Source: Neoscytalidium dimidiatum (lineage: Eukaryota > Ascomycota > Dothideomycetes > Botryosphaeriales > Botryosphaeriaceae). From it: a DNA stretch of 64,000 bases. Where the stretch lies: NCBI GenBank assembly GCA_037367355.1, contig CM074695.1:434001-498000 (forward strand). The letters are read 5' to 3'. This document shows, one piece after another, positions 21,166 to 33,535 of the stretch. The notes below the pieces were generated by a model. That model saw nothing but the letters and a program-made list of their open reading frames with translations. It was not told the origin of the DNA and did no database searches. Position numbers and translations under genes: made by a program. Numbering within the stretch: the stretch's first letter is position 1; every line of letters starts with the position of its first letter.

Positions 21166-24100
21166 TTACAAATACGGCATCCAAAGCGGATCCGTCATGC
21201 ACAACTTCCCCGGGTTCACTGCCATCGCAACGAGATCCACAACTGTCTGATTCGCCGGCAAGTTGTTGCTGTTCGGCACCTCGGCCAAGCTCTTTGCCCT
21301 CTTCACAATCTGTCCGGAGTTGTGCTCGACGCTCTCCCTCAGCTGGCCATCCTGCACATTCTGCCTGTGCTGCTGCGTGTGCCAGTGCACCATCTCATCC
21401 CTCACAAAAATGCTCAGCTGCATCTCCAGCTCGCCCTCAGGTTCGACGAGACATCTAGCGATCGCCATGAGTGCAGGCGCGAAGATGCCTTCCGTAGCCA
21501 GCGGACCCATCATCGTCTGCAAGTTCGGCGTGAGGCGGAAGGGGACGGGTTCGGGGTTGTGGAAGAGCGGCTTGCCGCCCGCCATGCTGGGTACGAGTTC
21601 AGAGCCCCAGATGTTGCCGGTGCGGCGTGAGATGTTCATCTTATGCGGGTAGCGCGTATTCATGTGCATGATGTACGTGACGAACGTGAGCGCCGCCAGC
21701 TGGTATGAGAACTGCCGGCGGAACAGCCATAGGTCTGCGAATGAAGGGTACACCGAGTTGAAGTAGTCTAGCACCGCCGTCGGCGGCACAAACTTCTCCT
21801 GAATGGCCGCGAAGATCTCAAGACGGATGGCCGTACTCTGTTCGATATTGCGCTGGCGGATCTGGTCAGCTTGCGGGTGGCCTGGTGGCGGTTGCTGCGA
21901 TAGGAGCTGCGGTCCGATGCTGCGGAGCTTCTCGATAGCGAACAGGATCGGGTCGTCCTTGTTGACGCCGTTTCGGCGGCAGTAGTCCTCGTATATGCCC
22001 TGCAGACTGATGTACGAGGAGTCATCCTGGACCATGCGAACACCGGGCGATAGCGGCACCATCAAAGGCAGAGTGAACTGCAGGTTGCGACGCCTACTTT
22101 CCTTGCGCTTAGCCAGGGTAGTGTTGAAGATACGGAACAGCTGCAGAATACGCTCCTCACGCCTGCAGTTCCTGGCAGCAGGATGCTGGATGGCGAAAGG
22201 ATGTGTGCTACCATCATGACCACGAATCTTGAGACGACGGTGGCAGAAGCCCACAGTCCTGACCAGATCAATGTCAGGCAGGAAGCGCTCGATGCGGACG
22301 AAGTCCTGGTTCTTGTCGCGGTGAAGCAAGTACTGGCCGGGAACCTCAATCTCGTCGAACTTCTGGTACTTGAAGTCGCTAAGGTGGGTAGTGTACGACT
22401 CGAGGTGGTGCGTGAGCCGACGACGGTCGAGCTTCTCTTCGAATCTGTTCCTCCACTTGCGCAGCTTCTGGATGTACTCGAACATCGTTGGCTTCTTGTT
22501 GACGAAGTCGGCCTCGAACGACCGGCGGATATGCGGCGGCAGGACAGATTCAGCGAATCGCGTGATGTTAGCCTCAGTAGAGCTGGGCAGCTTGACATCC
22601 TGCGCGTACAGAGCAGGCTGGCGGCCAACGTAGCTCAGACCATCATTCAGCAATGCAACGATGAGCCTGTACGCGTCCTCGTCAGGAGGACACTTGAAGT
22701 GCTTGGCAATGCCGTCGCTCATGGTCTCCATGGACAAAGCCAGGAGAGGGAACGCAGTCTTCAGCGCAGCCATGACCTCTTCCACATAATCCCACGGCTT
22801 CCTCGGCTGCGGTGGCTGCTCGGAAGTAGGCGTGCCTTCGGTCTTTTGACCGTTGGCGCCCTGAGCGTTGTTTTGCCCCTGCGCATTGTTGTCATTGCCA
22901 CCAGAGGTACCAGGCCTGGATGGGGACCCTTGCTTGTTCTCTTGGTTTTGACCTTGACCCTGGCCCTGATTCTGATTTTGGCCCTGCGTCTGCTGACCCT
23001 GAGTGCCACCAGCAGCAGCCTGCGCCGCAGCCTTCTTCTCCCGGATTGCCTTCTCCCTTGCCTCCTTCGCCTCTTGCTGCTTGCGAATCTGGTGGAAATC
23101 CTCCCGGCTGGTACGCAGCTGGAAGAACAATGCCTGCGGATACGTCTTGGCCAACTTTCCGAGAATCTGTCGGCAGATCGGAGCCTCCGGCCTCGACAGA
23201 CCAACGAACAGCTGCGGAATGTACGTGATCCAGTACCAGCTCGGCGTGTCGCCCTTGAACGACTCGAATGTGGTCGCCAGTAGCCGCTCTGAGTTGTCCA
23301 AGCTGAGCAGCCACAGGATGCGGCCGAGCAATTCGCGAGACTTGTGGTTCTTGTACTGGCTGGCGGCTTCGAGGTAACAGCTGATAGCCGAAGCAGCCTT
23401 CTCAAGGTTTTGCGGGTTCTGCTTGAACAGGTTGTCGTTGTAGCGACCCCACTCCTTCCATGCCTTGGGTAGCTTGATGTCGAAGTACAGCGCGCTGCCG
23501 AACGCGTCGTTGGCCTCGTTCGTCTGGCCGAGCTTGGCGAGGAACATGCCCTTGAGGGTGTAAAATTCCGCCTTCTGCTGCGCGCCAAAGTAATTGAGGT
23601 TGGTGTTGTTGATGACGTCGAGGCCGCTGTTGAGCTCCTGCTTGTTCTGGTAGTGACACTTAGCCTGCTCGCGGAGCTTGAGGAAAGCTTCCTGGATCTC
23701 GATATTGGGCAGCGTGTAGATGCGGCTAAGCTGGTTGATGCAAACATCCGGAAGGCTGTGCTTGCGAGCTACGTGCGCGAACCTATTGATGATCCAAGCC
23801 GTCTCGTGGTAGCCGCGATACGCGTACGAGTTACCACTAGCATTGCCCTGCTGTTGAGGCAGTAACTGCAAATACTTGCCGTTGATGAGGTGGAAGATGT
23901 GTTGGCGCCAAGTTACAAGATCCTGCCAGGCATTGATATCGTCCCAGAAATTGGGCAACCGGTCGCGCCAGGTGCTGAGCAGCACTTTGAGTTCCTGGGA
24001 CTTGTGGTCCAAGTTCTGCTGATTGGTAGCAGCTAAGCTGGCGCAGATGACGCTGGCATCGTGGAGCTCGACAAGTTGCTGGAAGTTCTGGAGGAGTGGG

Positions 24101-27100
24101 ATGTGTGCATTGGTAATCCTCTTCGGCAGCTGGTGCCACTTCCGGATGGACAATTGGATAGCATCGTCAACAACCTTATTGAAATCTTGGTTGGTCTCTT
24201 GGCCTCCGTGGAGCTTCAGCAAGGACAGGAAAGCCTGGAAGAAGTTGCGACGCGGCGTGGGCGCGTCTGAGACAGCCTTGATGCTGGATTCGAGCTGCTC
24301 CCGCTGCTCATTATTCTGCCAGGCATCGAAAGCTCGCCACATCGATTCAAGGTAGAGATCCGAGAAGTTTTCGTGTTTCGCAAAGTCGCTGAGAATCTCC
24401 CACTGCTGCAGCTTCTGGGCACAGACAACCCAGTGGTCCTCCCACAGCATGTACTCACCTTGAGAAAATGGCAGAGCACCTGTACGGGCCTTGATCTGAG
24501 CCGTCTCATACAATTTCTGTGCGTTGTCCCACATTCCGTTCTGTTCGTATGATAGCGCCGCGTTTGTCTCGACGTACTGGCAACGTCTCCTCCATGTGCC
24601 ATAGAAGAGGTCGTGTTCTTCAAGTTGCGAGTACACTCCCAGCAGAGCATCCAGATTACTCTCCCTAACCTGTGCCGTATCAATGATAGGATCAATAGCA
24701 TAATCCTCCATATAGCACAGCGCTGTATACCAGGCATTGTACGTCTGAGCAAGGTACTTCATCACATGAGGTGGGAACTTGACCCTCGGCCTCGCTTTAA
24801 CGATGCCCTCAAGCACCGTCTGCACACAGTTTGGCCTGTCGTCGATAGACTGCATGTGATAGTCTTTAGTAAGAAGAGCAACGAGACCTTTCTCCAGGTC
24901 CGCCTGATCGTCCTTCGGCAGCGCTGACCAGCAGAGAGGGAAAAAGTTCACCCAGATATCGTGAGCCAGGTCAGCATCGACATGCTGCAGATGTGTGAGC
25001 GGATCCAGGAGATCCCGAACCTTGACCTCGCCGAAGGAGTTAACAAACTGGCGGTGGTTCGAGACGTAAGACTCGAGCTGATCATCAACCATGACATCGT
25101 TCACACGTGGGTCCTTAGAGTAAGTCCCGAAAAGCGTTGAAGCCGCCATGACCTTGAAATCGTCAGGGTGCAGGTGCACGGTACTGTTCATCTCAACAGA
25201 GCCGAACATCAAATGGATGACCTGGTTCAACCAGAAAGAGCGTGCCAGGATATCCCAATTCTGACCGGCGATGACATAGTTCAAGCGGGCACTCGCCGTC
25301 CTGCTGAGACTCCGATCGAAGATGCTCATGAAGCGATTACGCATCTCAACGTCCTCCGCCCTTGTGCCGATCAAGAAAGCATGTTCCATGCGTACAGTCA
25401 GCTCTGATCTAGTGATCTTCGGATCCTCGTAGATCCGAATGACGAGATTGAGGAACTTGGTCAGGAGTCCCTTATCAGGGCGCGACTCAAATGCTTGCAT
25501 CTTTGAGAGCACAGCTGTCTTCTCCTTGAGAGTGGGAACGGGCTCAGTGCTATCAAAGATCCAGCCCTCGGTGAGATCCACGATTTTCTGGCAGATTGCA
25601 GTACTCGAAGAACGCTCAACTAGCGAAGCTAGGACGGTCAGGAAAGGGCGCCTCTGATCACCCAGCTGGGCCATGCGCGAAGCTAAGAAGTCAATGGCCT
25701 TGAGAATGAGACCAATCTGGATCTCGTGTTCGTAGGAACCCAAGGGTGGACCACTCTGTCCCTCAGGACGCATCATGTTCTGCCCTTGCATCTGGCTGGG
25801 TGCTATCAGGTGCTCTCGGCTCATGAGGTTCAGAACCTTCACCACCTGGACGATGTGCTGCTGATCGATGTCTTCAGGCTTGCGGTCACAGAGTGTCCAC
25901 AAGATATTAACAGCCGCAATGTTATTGTTATTGCCCAGAGTCTCTGTGGCGACTTGGTTGCAGAAAGCCACAAACTCCGTCGACGGCGTCTCCTCAGTAG
26001 TACCCTCTTCGTCGGTATTGGGTTCAGGTAGGACTTCAAGAATGCGCTTCATGAGCGGCTTGAGCTTCACCTTGCTATCTTCATCACTAGGTGCGTGTAG
26101 GCAATCCTGGATCTCGGCGTTCTCATTGCGGACGGGCTTGTCCAATACCTTCTGCAACTGTGGCAAATGCGCCAAGATCCAGTCACCAGACTTGACATTG
26201 ACAAAGACCTTGAGCACCTGAAGTGCATTGATCAGTCTGGTGGACGCAACTTCCGGCTTCTCCTCCTGCTTCGGCTCAGTCATGATTACGTTCTCCACCC
26301 TGCTCAGAATGTTGTCAATATCCAAATCGTTCCAGTAGAAGGGGGATAACAGCTCATGAAGAAGCTGCACAGCCATCTGGCAAGCTTCGGTCGACTGAGC
26401 AGGAGGCGCATTGTGTGCCGCGGTGTTTTCCCGAATTTTGGTGGACGGCACAGGATAGCGCTCGGGAATCAGCATGATGAACGTAGCCAGATACTTGATG
26501 AGTGCCTGGCGCAGCGCAGGAGGTGCGACAAACTGCCTTGAAGGCGGATCAGGAACAACCATTGAGCCATCATGACGTCTCTTGGGAGACCTGCTTCCAA
26601 TGCTGAGCTGCTCCAGAGTCAAGCCAGACTCCTTTGCAGTCCTTTCCTCCCAGCGACGCAGCAAGTTGATGAGATTCAAGGCAATCTTCTTGTGGTCATT
26701 GCCCAAGCTCGGAGGTTGCGCGATCTTCGGTAACGAAGGGATGATGATCGTCGATAAAGGCTCTCTCGCTTCGTAGAAAAGGTCGGGATAGCGCACCAAG
26801 AAATTGAAGATGCTGATCAGCTGCTGCAAGTTCGAGCTCTCCTCAGTCAGAATCTTCTTTGGAATTCTCGCCCACATCGGTGGCTGCTTGTTGTCTGCAC
26901 CGCCAATACGCTTCTTGAGAACAGGGGCTAGGACCTCGAGAGCTTGCATGACTAGCGGACGACCTTCGTTCTGATGTGCCCTTAGTAGCTGAGAATAGAT
27001 CTGGATTGCAATCTTCGGCGGCGTGTCGTAATGCGCGATGAAATACGCAATGAGCACATAAGCAGCGTGCTTGTTGATGATATCTTCAAGACGAATGTAG

Positions 27101-30100
27101 TTCCATCCGAACTTGATGACATCCTTGCGAGCATCTTGAATGAGACCGTGGTGGTACTTCACAAGAAGCGTGGTCATTTGAAGCAGCTCCATCCTCGAGT
27201 GGTCAACACCGAGCTGGCCAGTCTCTTCCACCTGCTCGACGGAGTATACCCGCCAGAGCCGGTTGTGGATTGTTTCCGTCATGCTCCTGTCCATAAGCTG
27301 CGTACCTTTTGCCGCACCAAACAAACTATCCCAGTTCCTCATCACATCCATTGCGAAAATAGGGTTTACGATGTAATGGAAGACGAAAGTCTTAGTTTTC
27401 TGGGAAGTGTTGCGGCCGGTGTAAAGATCGATGCAGCGAATAATAAGCGTCCGCCAGTATTCAACCGACTCGCTAGAGATCATAATCTTGTAGATGTAGT
27501 GGAACAAGGACGGCGAAGCCTTGAGCTCTTCCGCAGTTACTGCATCCACGATCTCAACAAAGAAGTCAAGGTTCTCGGGCTCATGGGTGAGGTAGTTGGT
27601 AAAAACGCCAATGAGTCTCTCGCCAGCCTGGTCGACCGCAAGGCGTAAGCTCGCCTCGATCGTGTTCTGCCTCAGCCGAGTCTCCAGAGATTTTCCGGCG
27701 TCGAGAAGTGCCTTGCGCAGGTCGCCATGATTCATAAGCCACGTGGTCGTCTCGGGAAATTTGCAGACTGATTCAACCACATGGATGGCGTTAATAGCTG
27801 CTGGCCACTTCTTCTGATCATCGTCAATTGCAAACGAATTGATGAATCCCTGGGTATCATTGACGAGGACCTCACGTAAAGGTCCGCTCGCAGGATCCGC
27901 AATGATCTGAGCAAAGAAGCGACCGCTGGCATGATCTCTGATGCGCGGCGCAAAATCATTCCATGCCTCTTTCGGGTAGTGGTTCAAGTACTTGATTAAC
28001 GGTGCCCTGAATGGACTGTAGTGCGTCCTGCGCAAAGCACTTTCCAGATCCATGACTTTCTGGACGAGCTGGCCAAGGAAGCTAACAGCTGCCGATGGAA
28101 GAAGATGGAAGACATTCAGGATAGCAGTGACCGTCTTCATCGCCTTGTGCTGCTCGATCAACCCGAACGAAACAGCCTGAAGCACTCGCTGGTCTGCGAT
28201 GACTTTCATATGCTCGAGGAGACGGGAGCCAATCTCCACCTTGAAGTAGTTGGTGAGCAGTTTGAGGAGCCTTGCGAGACCGTCTAGACCCTCGACAGTA
28301 AGTTTTTTCGGATCCTGGAGGTTGACCAGAATAGGCCGAAGCCCGCTCTGCAGAACATCCTTAGGCAGCTTGTTGGTAGTGTGAAGTACGCCTTGGAGAC
28401 CAGCGTTTGCTGCGTCAACAACTTGAGGAGACTTGGAGTAGAGGGCTTTGAAGAAAACAGCAATTACACGGAGGAAAGTCTGGTTTGGGGGGTTGGAAGA
28501 GAACTCGGGGAATGTCTGTGCAGTGGACAGCAGTCGGATACAAGCCACCCGAAGATTGACGATTGCTTCTGCATTCCTCTGCTCGTAGGGTTTTGCGGTC
28601 AAACCCTCATCCTCGGCATCTGCAAGTGCAAGAGCTTCAGTGAGGAGACGGGTCAGCACTTCGTTGAATGTCAAGACGCCGTGGCCCAGCTTCAGACAGA
28701 AAGTGACAGCGTCGATGTAACCGATCTGAATAGAGAAAGGCAAAGCACGGAGAGGTTTGTTGAAGATGGGGTCAAGCAGCCTCTTGCTGACAGGAAGGAC
28801 AAGCTCATGGACCTCCGCGCCGGTGGATTCAGCAATGATCTTCAGGTTGTCCTGAGCGGCCTTCCGGACATGCTTGTTGGAGTGAGACAGCATCGTGACG
28901 AGGAAGCCACACAAGCTGAGAAGCTTGTTGTCAGAGTTGGAAGGCGATTTGAGATCATCCTTCGACCAAAGGCCGCTGCAGCGGCGGAGCAAATTCTCCA
29001 GCGTTTTCTGAGCGTTCACGCGAGTCGAGCTGGTAAGGTCTAGTGGCATATCCTGCATCACATACACCAGAGCCCTTGCGAAATGGTTGAGGCGACCTCC
29101 TTCGTTAACCCAGGCATCAGTAAGACCGAGCTTGGTCGTGAGGATGTCGATGCCGAGGGTGCCGCCATGCTTGACGAACCATTCTTCTTGGTGGCAGTTG
29201 TGACAGAATATGTCAGCCAGATGCTTGAAAAGAGTAAGCTTTTCTGCTTTTTCTTGTGAGCCGAAGATGGTAACAGCGGCCTTGTGAAGCGTCTTCAGCG
29301 CTTCTTCAGCAGCCTCCTTGACCTCCACGTGGTCAGACGCCAATGAGTCACCAATGGCTTCCAAAATTACCCGACTCTCGATCATGACCGGGCCTTCTCC
29401 ATTGTTGACATCGAATGGCTTCTTGCGGTGCTTAATTGTGGCAAGTGCTGTACCGACTTCCAGAAGGGTGAAGTGTCGACAAACGTTCGCCATGAAAGTT
29501 GTTGCATCTTCCTTGAGTTCTGGAATCGAAGTCGAGTACATGACTGCTTTGAGTAGCTTTCGTAGTGTTTCTTGCTGGGCATCTTTCTTCACATTTGACT
29601 TGTCCCTATCAGAGACCTCGAGAATATCGGGTCCAACATCGTGCTTGCCCGCGCTCAAGTCATCAGCCTGAAGTCTGACAAGCTGTGCGAAATCTTCGGG
29701 TAGGCTATCCGCACCCAGCAACAGCTTCGCTTGCGAGACGATGAACTTAAATGCTTGTTGCTTGTGAAAACCATCCGACTTCTTTGCAGCCGGGGTCTTT
29801 GGCGTCTCATGCAATTTTGAAATCGCGCTTTCGATACCGACAGAAGTTGGGAAAGCCCTATCTTTGGTTGAGCCGATCAAGCGAATATCGAAGCTCGGCT
29901 CGTCATCGGCGTAAGGCTTATAGTCGAGCGGAGGCGGTCCAATAATAAACTTCCTGTTCCGCCCTCCAAGCTTGCCAAGAATCCGCATAGTGGTATGTGC
30001 ATGGAAGTGGCTGTAAGGAGTTGGCTTGAGGTGTTCCCAAAGACCCTGCATAAGCTCGTCGATGACCGGGGCCATGATCGGGTCCAGATAGTCCGCAGTC

Positions 30101-32816
30101 AGATTATCGACGCAAAGTTCCAGCGTTCGAAGACCCTGCCCAACGAGATCTGATCCTGCTCTTAATGCCACCACCAAGGGCCGCATAAGGTAACTCAAAT
30201 GCGGGAGGAGATTACTTAGTCGAGCGGGAACAGTCAACGATAGTTCGACGAAGAGGTCTCGTTCTGACGGTTTCCGTGCTGCTATGAGCAAATTGTTAAG
30301 AACTTCCAACAGCATCTCCAGAAGAGGTAAGATCTCTTTGTAGAGGTGCTCGAACCGACCGCCACCGATACTCCTGAACAGGGACCGAAGGAGAAGGAAG
30401 TAATTCATCGGTTCTTCTGCCGTAGTTGACTGCTCTATTGATTTGGTGACGATCTTCGTGACGTGAGGTAGTAAAACCTGCTCGTTTTGTTGCGAGAAAA
30501 GGGTAACAGCCATAAAAGAAAGCTTAAAAAGACGAAGTAGAATGGAAGACTTTTTGACATCGGCAGTGCCGACTTCGTCGATTTTTCCCATCAAGAACTG
30601 AAGGAGCATGCCAGCAAAGCTCGGGGAAGTGGCCTCGCTGGCTAGAAGAAATTGAGGGACGTGAAGGAGGGCATTATGTTCGAACATCATCTCGTAAAGG
30701 TGGGGTATCTCAGATTCAAACACTTCGTGGAACGTGGCCGGATCGATGTGGTGGAAAACGGTGGCAAAAGTCTCCAAAAGCTCCTTCTCCTCCTTCCCAC
30801 TAGACATCATATGCTGGTTCGCAAGGAGCTCGCCAGGTGATAAATTTTCCTTCTCGCTGGGCGACTTCTCCACGCCGTAATAGCGAAATACCTGCGCACC
30901 CTCGCGAAATAGCTTAATGAGGACCTCGACTTCCTCCGCATTGTAACCAAAGGATACTTCGGGCCAATTCGCTGGTGTCGGGACGCTCGGGTCGATTTCC
31001 TCCTTGACCTTTGGTGGATTGCAAACGCGCAATTGGTAGAAGAGAGTCTTCAAGCCATGCAGCAAGTTCTTAAATAGGAATTTGTTATCGGCAATCGGGT
31101 CTGAGGCGCGCTCGCGAGGGTTGGTAGTCTTAATTGGAGTCGCGTTGAAGATGTCGATCTCGTCCCAATCTGGCGGACTATCCTTCTCAGCGAGATAATT
31201 CTCGGGTGTCGCTTCTATTGACGGAGTGGAATACTGCTTGGAAAGCTTTACTGCGTTGTCAAATTGGCGGTTCATGGCAGCAAACTTATCTCCAATAGCA
31301 TTCAGGATCATCACTAAATAGTAGCGTGCTTCTTGCTTGGGCTCCAATTTAGCGATGCACTCAGCCATGTTCAACAGCAGCTTGGCGCTCATAGTCTGGA
31401 AACTTGTGCCTGGAAAGCTGTCATGCAAATTCTTCGTGTAGACCTCTATCGTTCTCCTGATCTGCTCTTGAGATAACGACTCTCTTAGGTGGTGGATGAG
31501 ATCTGCAAGCATGCTGTACGCCAGTGGCCTCATGGTCTCGTAAACCGTCAGACCATCTCCAATCAAAGTCCTCTCGTCCAGGAGCTCATCGATCTTCTTC
31601 AGAAAGATTTTTCGGAAGTTGAAATTGATGATGTGACGAATTGCGACAAGAAGCTCTTTCCGGGCGCCTGACTTTTCCCTCGGGCAATCCTGCAATAAGC
31701 GAACCACGATATCTGGCAGCGTTGGGAGGAAGTCCGTGAGCTGTTGAGCGTAGACCCTGAGGAGATAAGCCAAGAAGCTCATGGTCTTGACCTGGGCAGT
31801 GATGAATTCTCCGAACGCAGCCCGATTCTTGATCTCTTTGCTCACGCCCGTGAATATATCCCCTCTTGCCTTTGCCTCTGCATGCGCCTTCTCTTGTGGT
31901 CCGGCCTGAAGTAGCAAAACATTCTTAATCAGCGGGACGAACCGCTTCACGTTCTTATGGACGCAGTTCCTGTACGCCTGGAAGAGCGATACCACAATGA
32001 TCGGGCACTCGGCTAGGACTTTGAATGACTGCATACCCTTCAACAGGTGCCTTGTTTGTTGTTGTTCCCCTCCTAAATCCGGTGCCGTCGACGATCCTCC
32101 AGATCCAGGCGAGCCAGGTCGGGGCGACTGCGAGTATTGCGAGTTCCTAGGCGTTGATGGAATATCCTGTGACGGTCCTCCAGAAGGGTTCTCGAATGTT
32201 TCTTTGACAGCAGCGTCCATGTTCTCGAACATCTCGGCGATAAGGTCCAAAAATGGCTGCACCTTCTCTTGCAGAGCCTTGGTCTGATGCCTCTCAAAAT
32301 CCATGATTGTCTTCATGCACAGCGCCGCATTGTCCTCATTCTCAATCTTCGCCAATATCATAAGTCGATCGACGATCTGTGCTGCGTAGGGCTCTAGTGC
32401 TTCAACGGGGCTCATCGGTAGGCGGTGCAAGATTTCTAGTATGCAGTTACGTAGCCGCTGGTGACTGGGTTAGCAAGCAATTGGGTTGAAAGTCGGCGAT
32501 TGGACGTAGACGACATCATACCTGCTCTGGCGAGGTGCTCACAAAGACGGGCGCGCCTTCTAATAACTTGAGGAAAACCGGGATGAACTTCTCCAGGAAG
32601 ACCCCGTATGTCGAGCCGGAGCAGTAAAGCTCGATGCTGTCCCGGATTTCCGTCGCAACGCCGGTTTTGACCTTGAGATCTGAGCAAATGAAAATTGTTA
32701 GCCTCACATGTGATGACCGATTCCTCCAGTACGTGCTGGCGCAGGTTAGAGCTTGTCCTACCTGACGCTGGGTCGGCCAGCTTGTTCAGATAAACCTCCA
32801 TGTTTCTGTCAGCCAT
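21166..32816 (-). CDS. TRA1: Tra1, SAGA/NuA4 activator-binding pseudokinase scaffold
   Basis: A giant PIKK-family protein that receives transcription activators for the SAGA and NuA4 histone acetyltransferase complexes in the nucleus. Three exons, 32762-32816, 32522-32679 and 21166-32457, splice in frame to about 3834 residues, the family's normal size. The order is HEAT/TPR-like helical repeats over most of the length, a FAT domain, an FRB-like part, a PI3K-like domain and a FATC tail ending WMPYL. The kinase-like region ([18 protein letters not shown] onward) lacks the DFG and catalytic-loop residues of active PIKKs, as is known for Tra1/TRRAP. A Gln/Gly/Asn-rich disordered insert (about 22845-23010 on the plus strand) precedes the PI3K-like region. 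The small first exon (M to PAS) and two N-terminal introns were chosen because they restore a continuous frame from ATG 32816. Confidence 0.96.
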
Positions 32817-33535
32817 GGTGGCAGCGTCGCAGCCGCCGAGGCGCGTCGTAGAATTAGTCCCCCTCGATTCCCCGCAGATATCGGGCGCGTGGTGACCCTA
32901 ATAGCACTTTATGTCCTCCGGTTATGACAGCGCATGGGTGTGGGTGGGGTGGATAGGCGTCGGCGGGCAGGCTGCGCAGGCGCGGAGCTGCAAGGCGCGG
33001 AGGAATATGGCGGAGGTTTGTCGCGCGCGTTTAAAATTTTGGGTATCGTGAGGGAGTGGATCGCCGCGAGCGACAAGCGAAGGGAAGCGGCGAGAGGAAG
33101 AAAGGTGATGAGGCGGAGAGGGCGCGGTGGGGGAGGGGGAGAGATGGTGGTGACAGAGCTGCGAACGTGAAGGCAAGCACCGCGAACTTCACAGCCGGGG
33201 CGCGCGAGGAAGCAACTACGATGATCTTTTCTGTATTGGGTAGTGACAAAGCCCTAAAACTTTACCACTTACAGAAGCTCCCTGTTTCGTCCATTCTCTA
33301 ACATCTGACAACGAACTTGCACAATCTTTGAAGAGAATTTCTTTAATTAAGTATATCGGACTTTCTTTTCCAGGGGGGCAATACCATTAGAGTGCTGACC
33401 TCAGTGGTGCTCACCAACCACGGTCCCGAAATCGCGCCATTCCCCACACTTCCACGTTGTCACCCCCAACAAGAGCATTATTAGGAAATGTATAAAAGCT
33501 TAGACGATTATATTGAGCCTCTGCTGTCACCATAT
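32817..33535. other. TRA1 promoter and SYG1-like 3' region
   Basis: About 720 bases without a convincing gene. The TRA1-proximal part is GC-rich with A/G tracts; the other half holds the 3' untranslated region of the SPX-EXS gene, which lies in tandem upstream on the minus strand. Confidence 0.5.
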
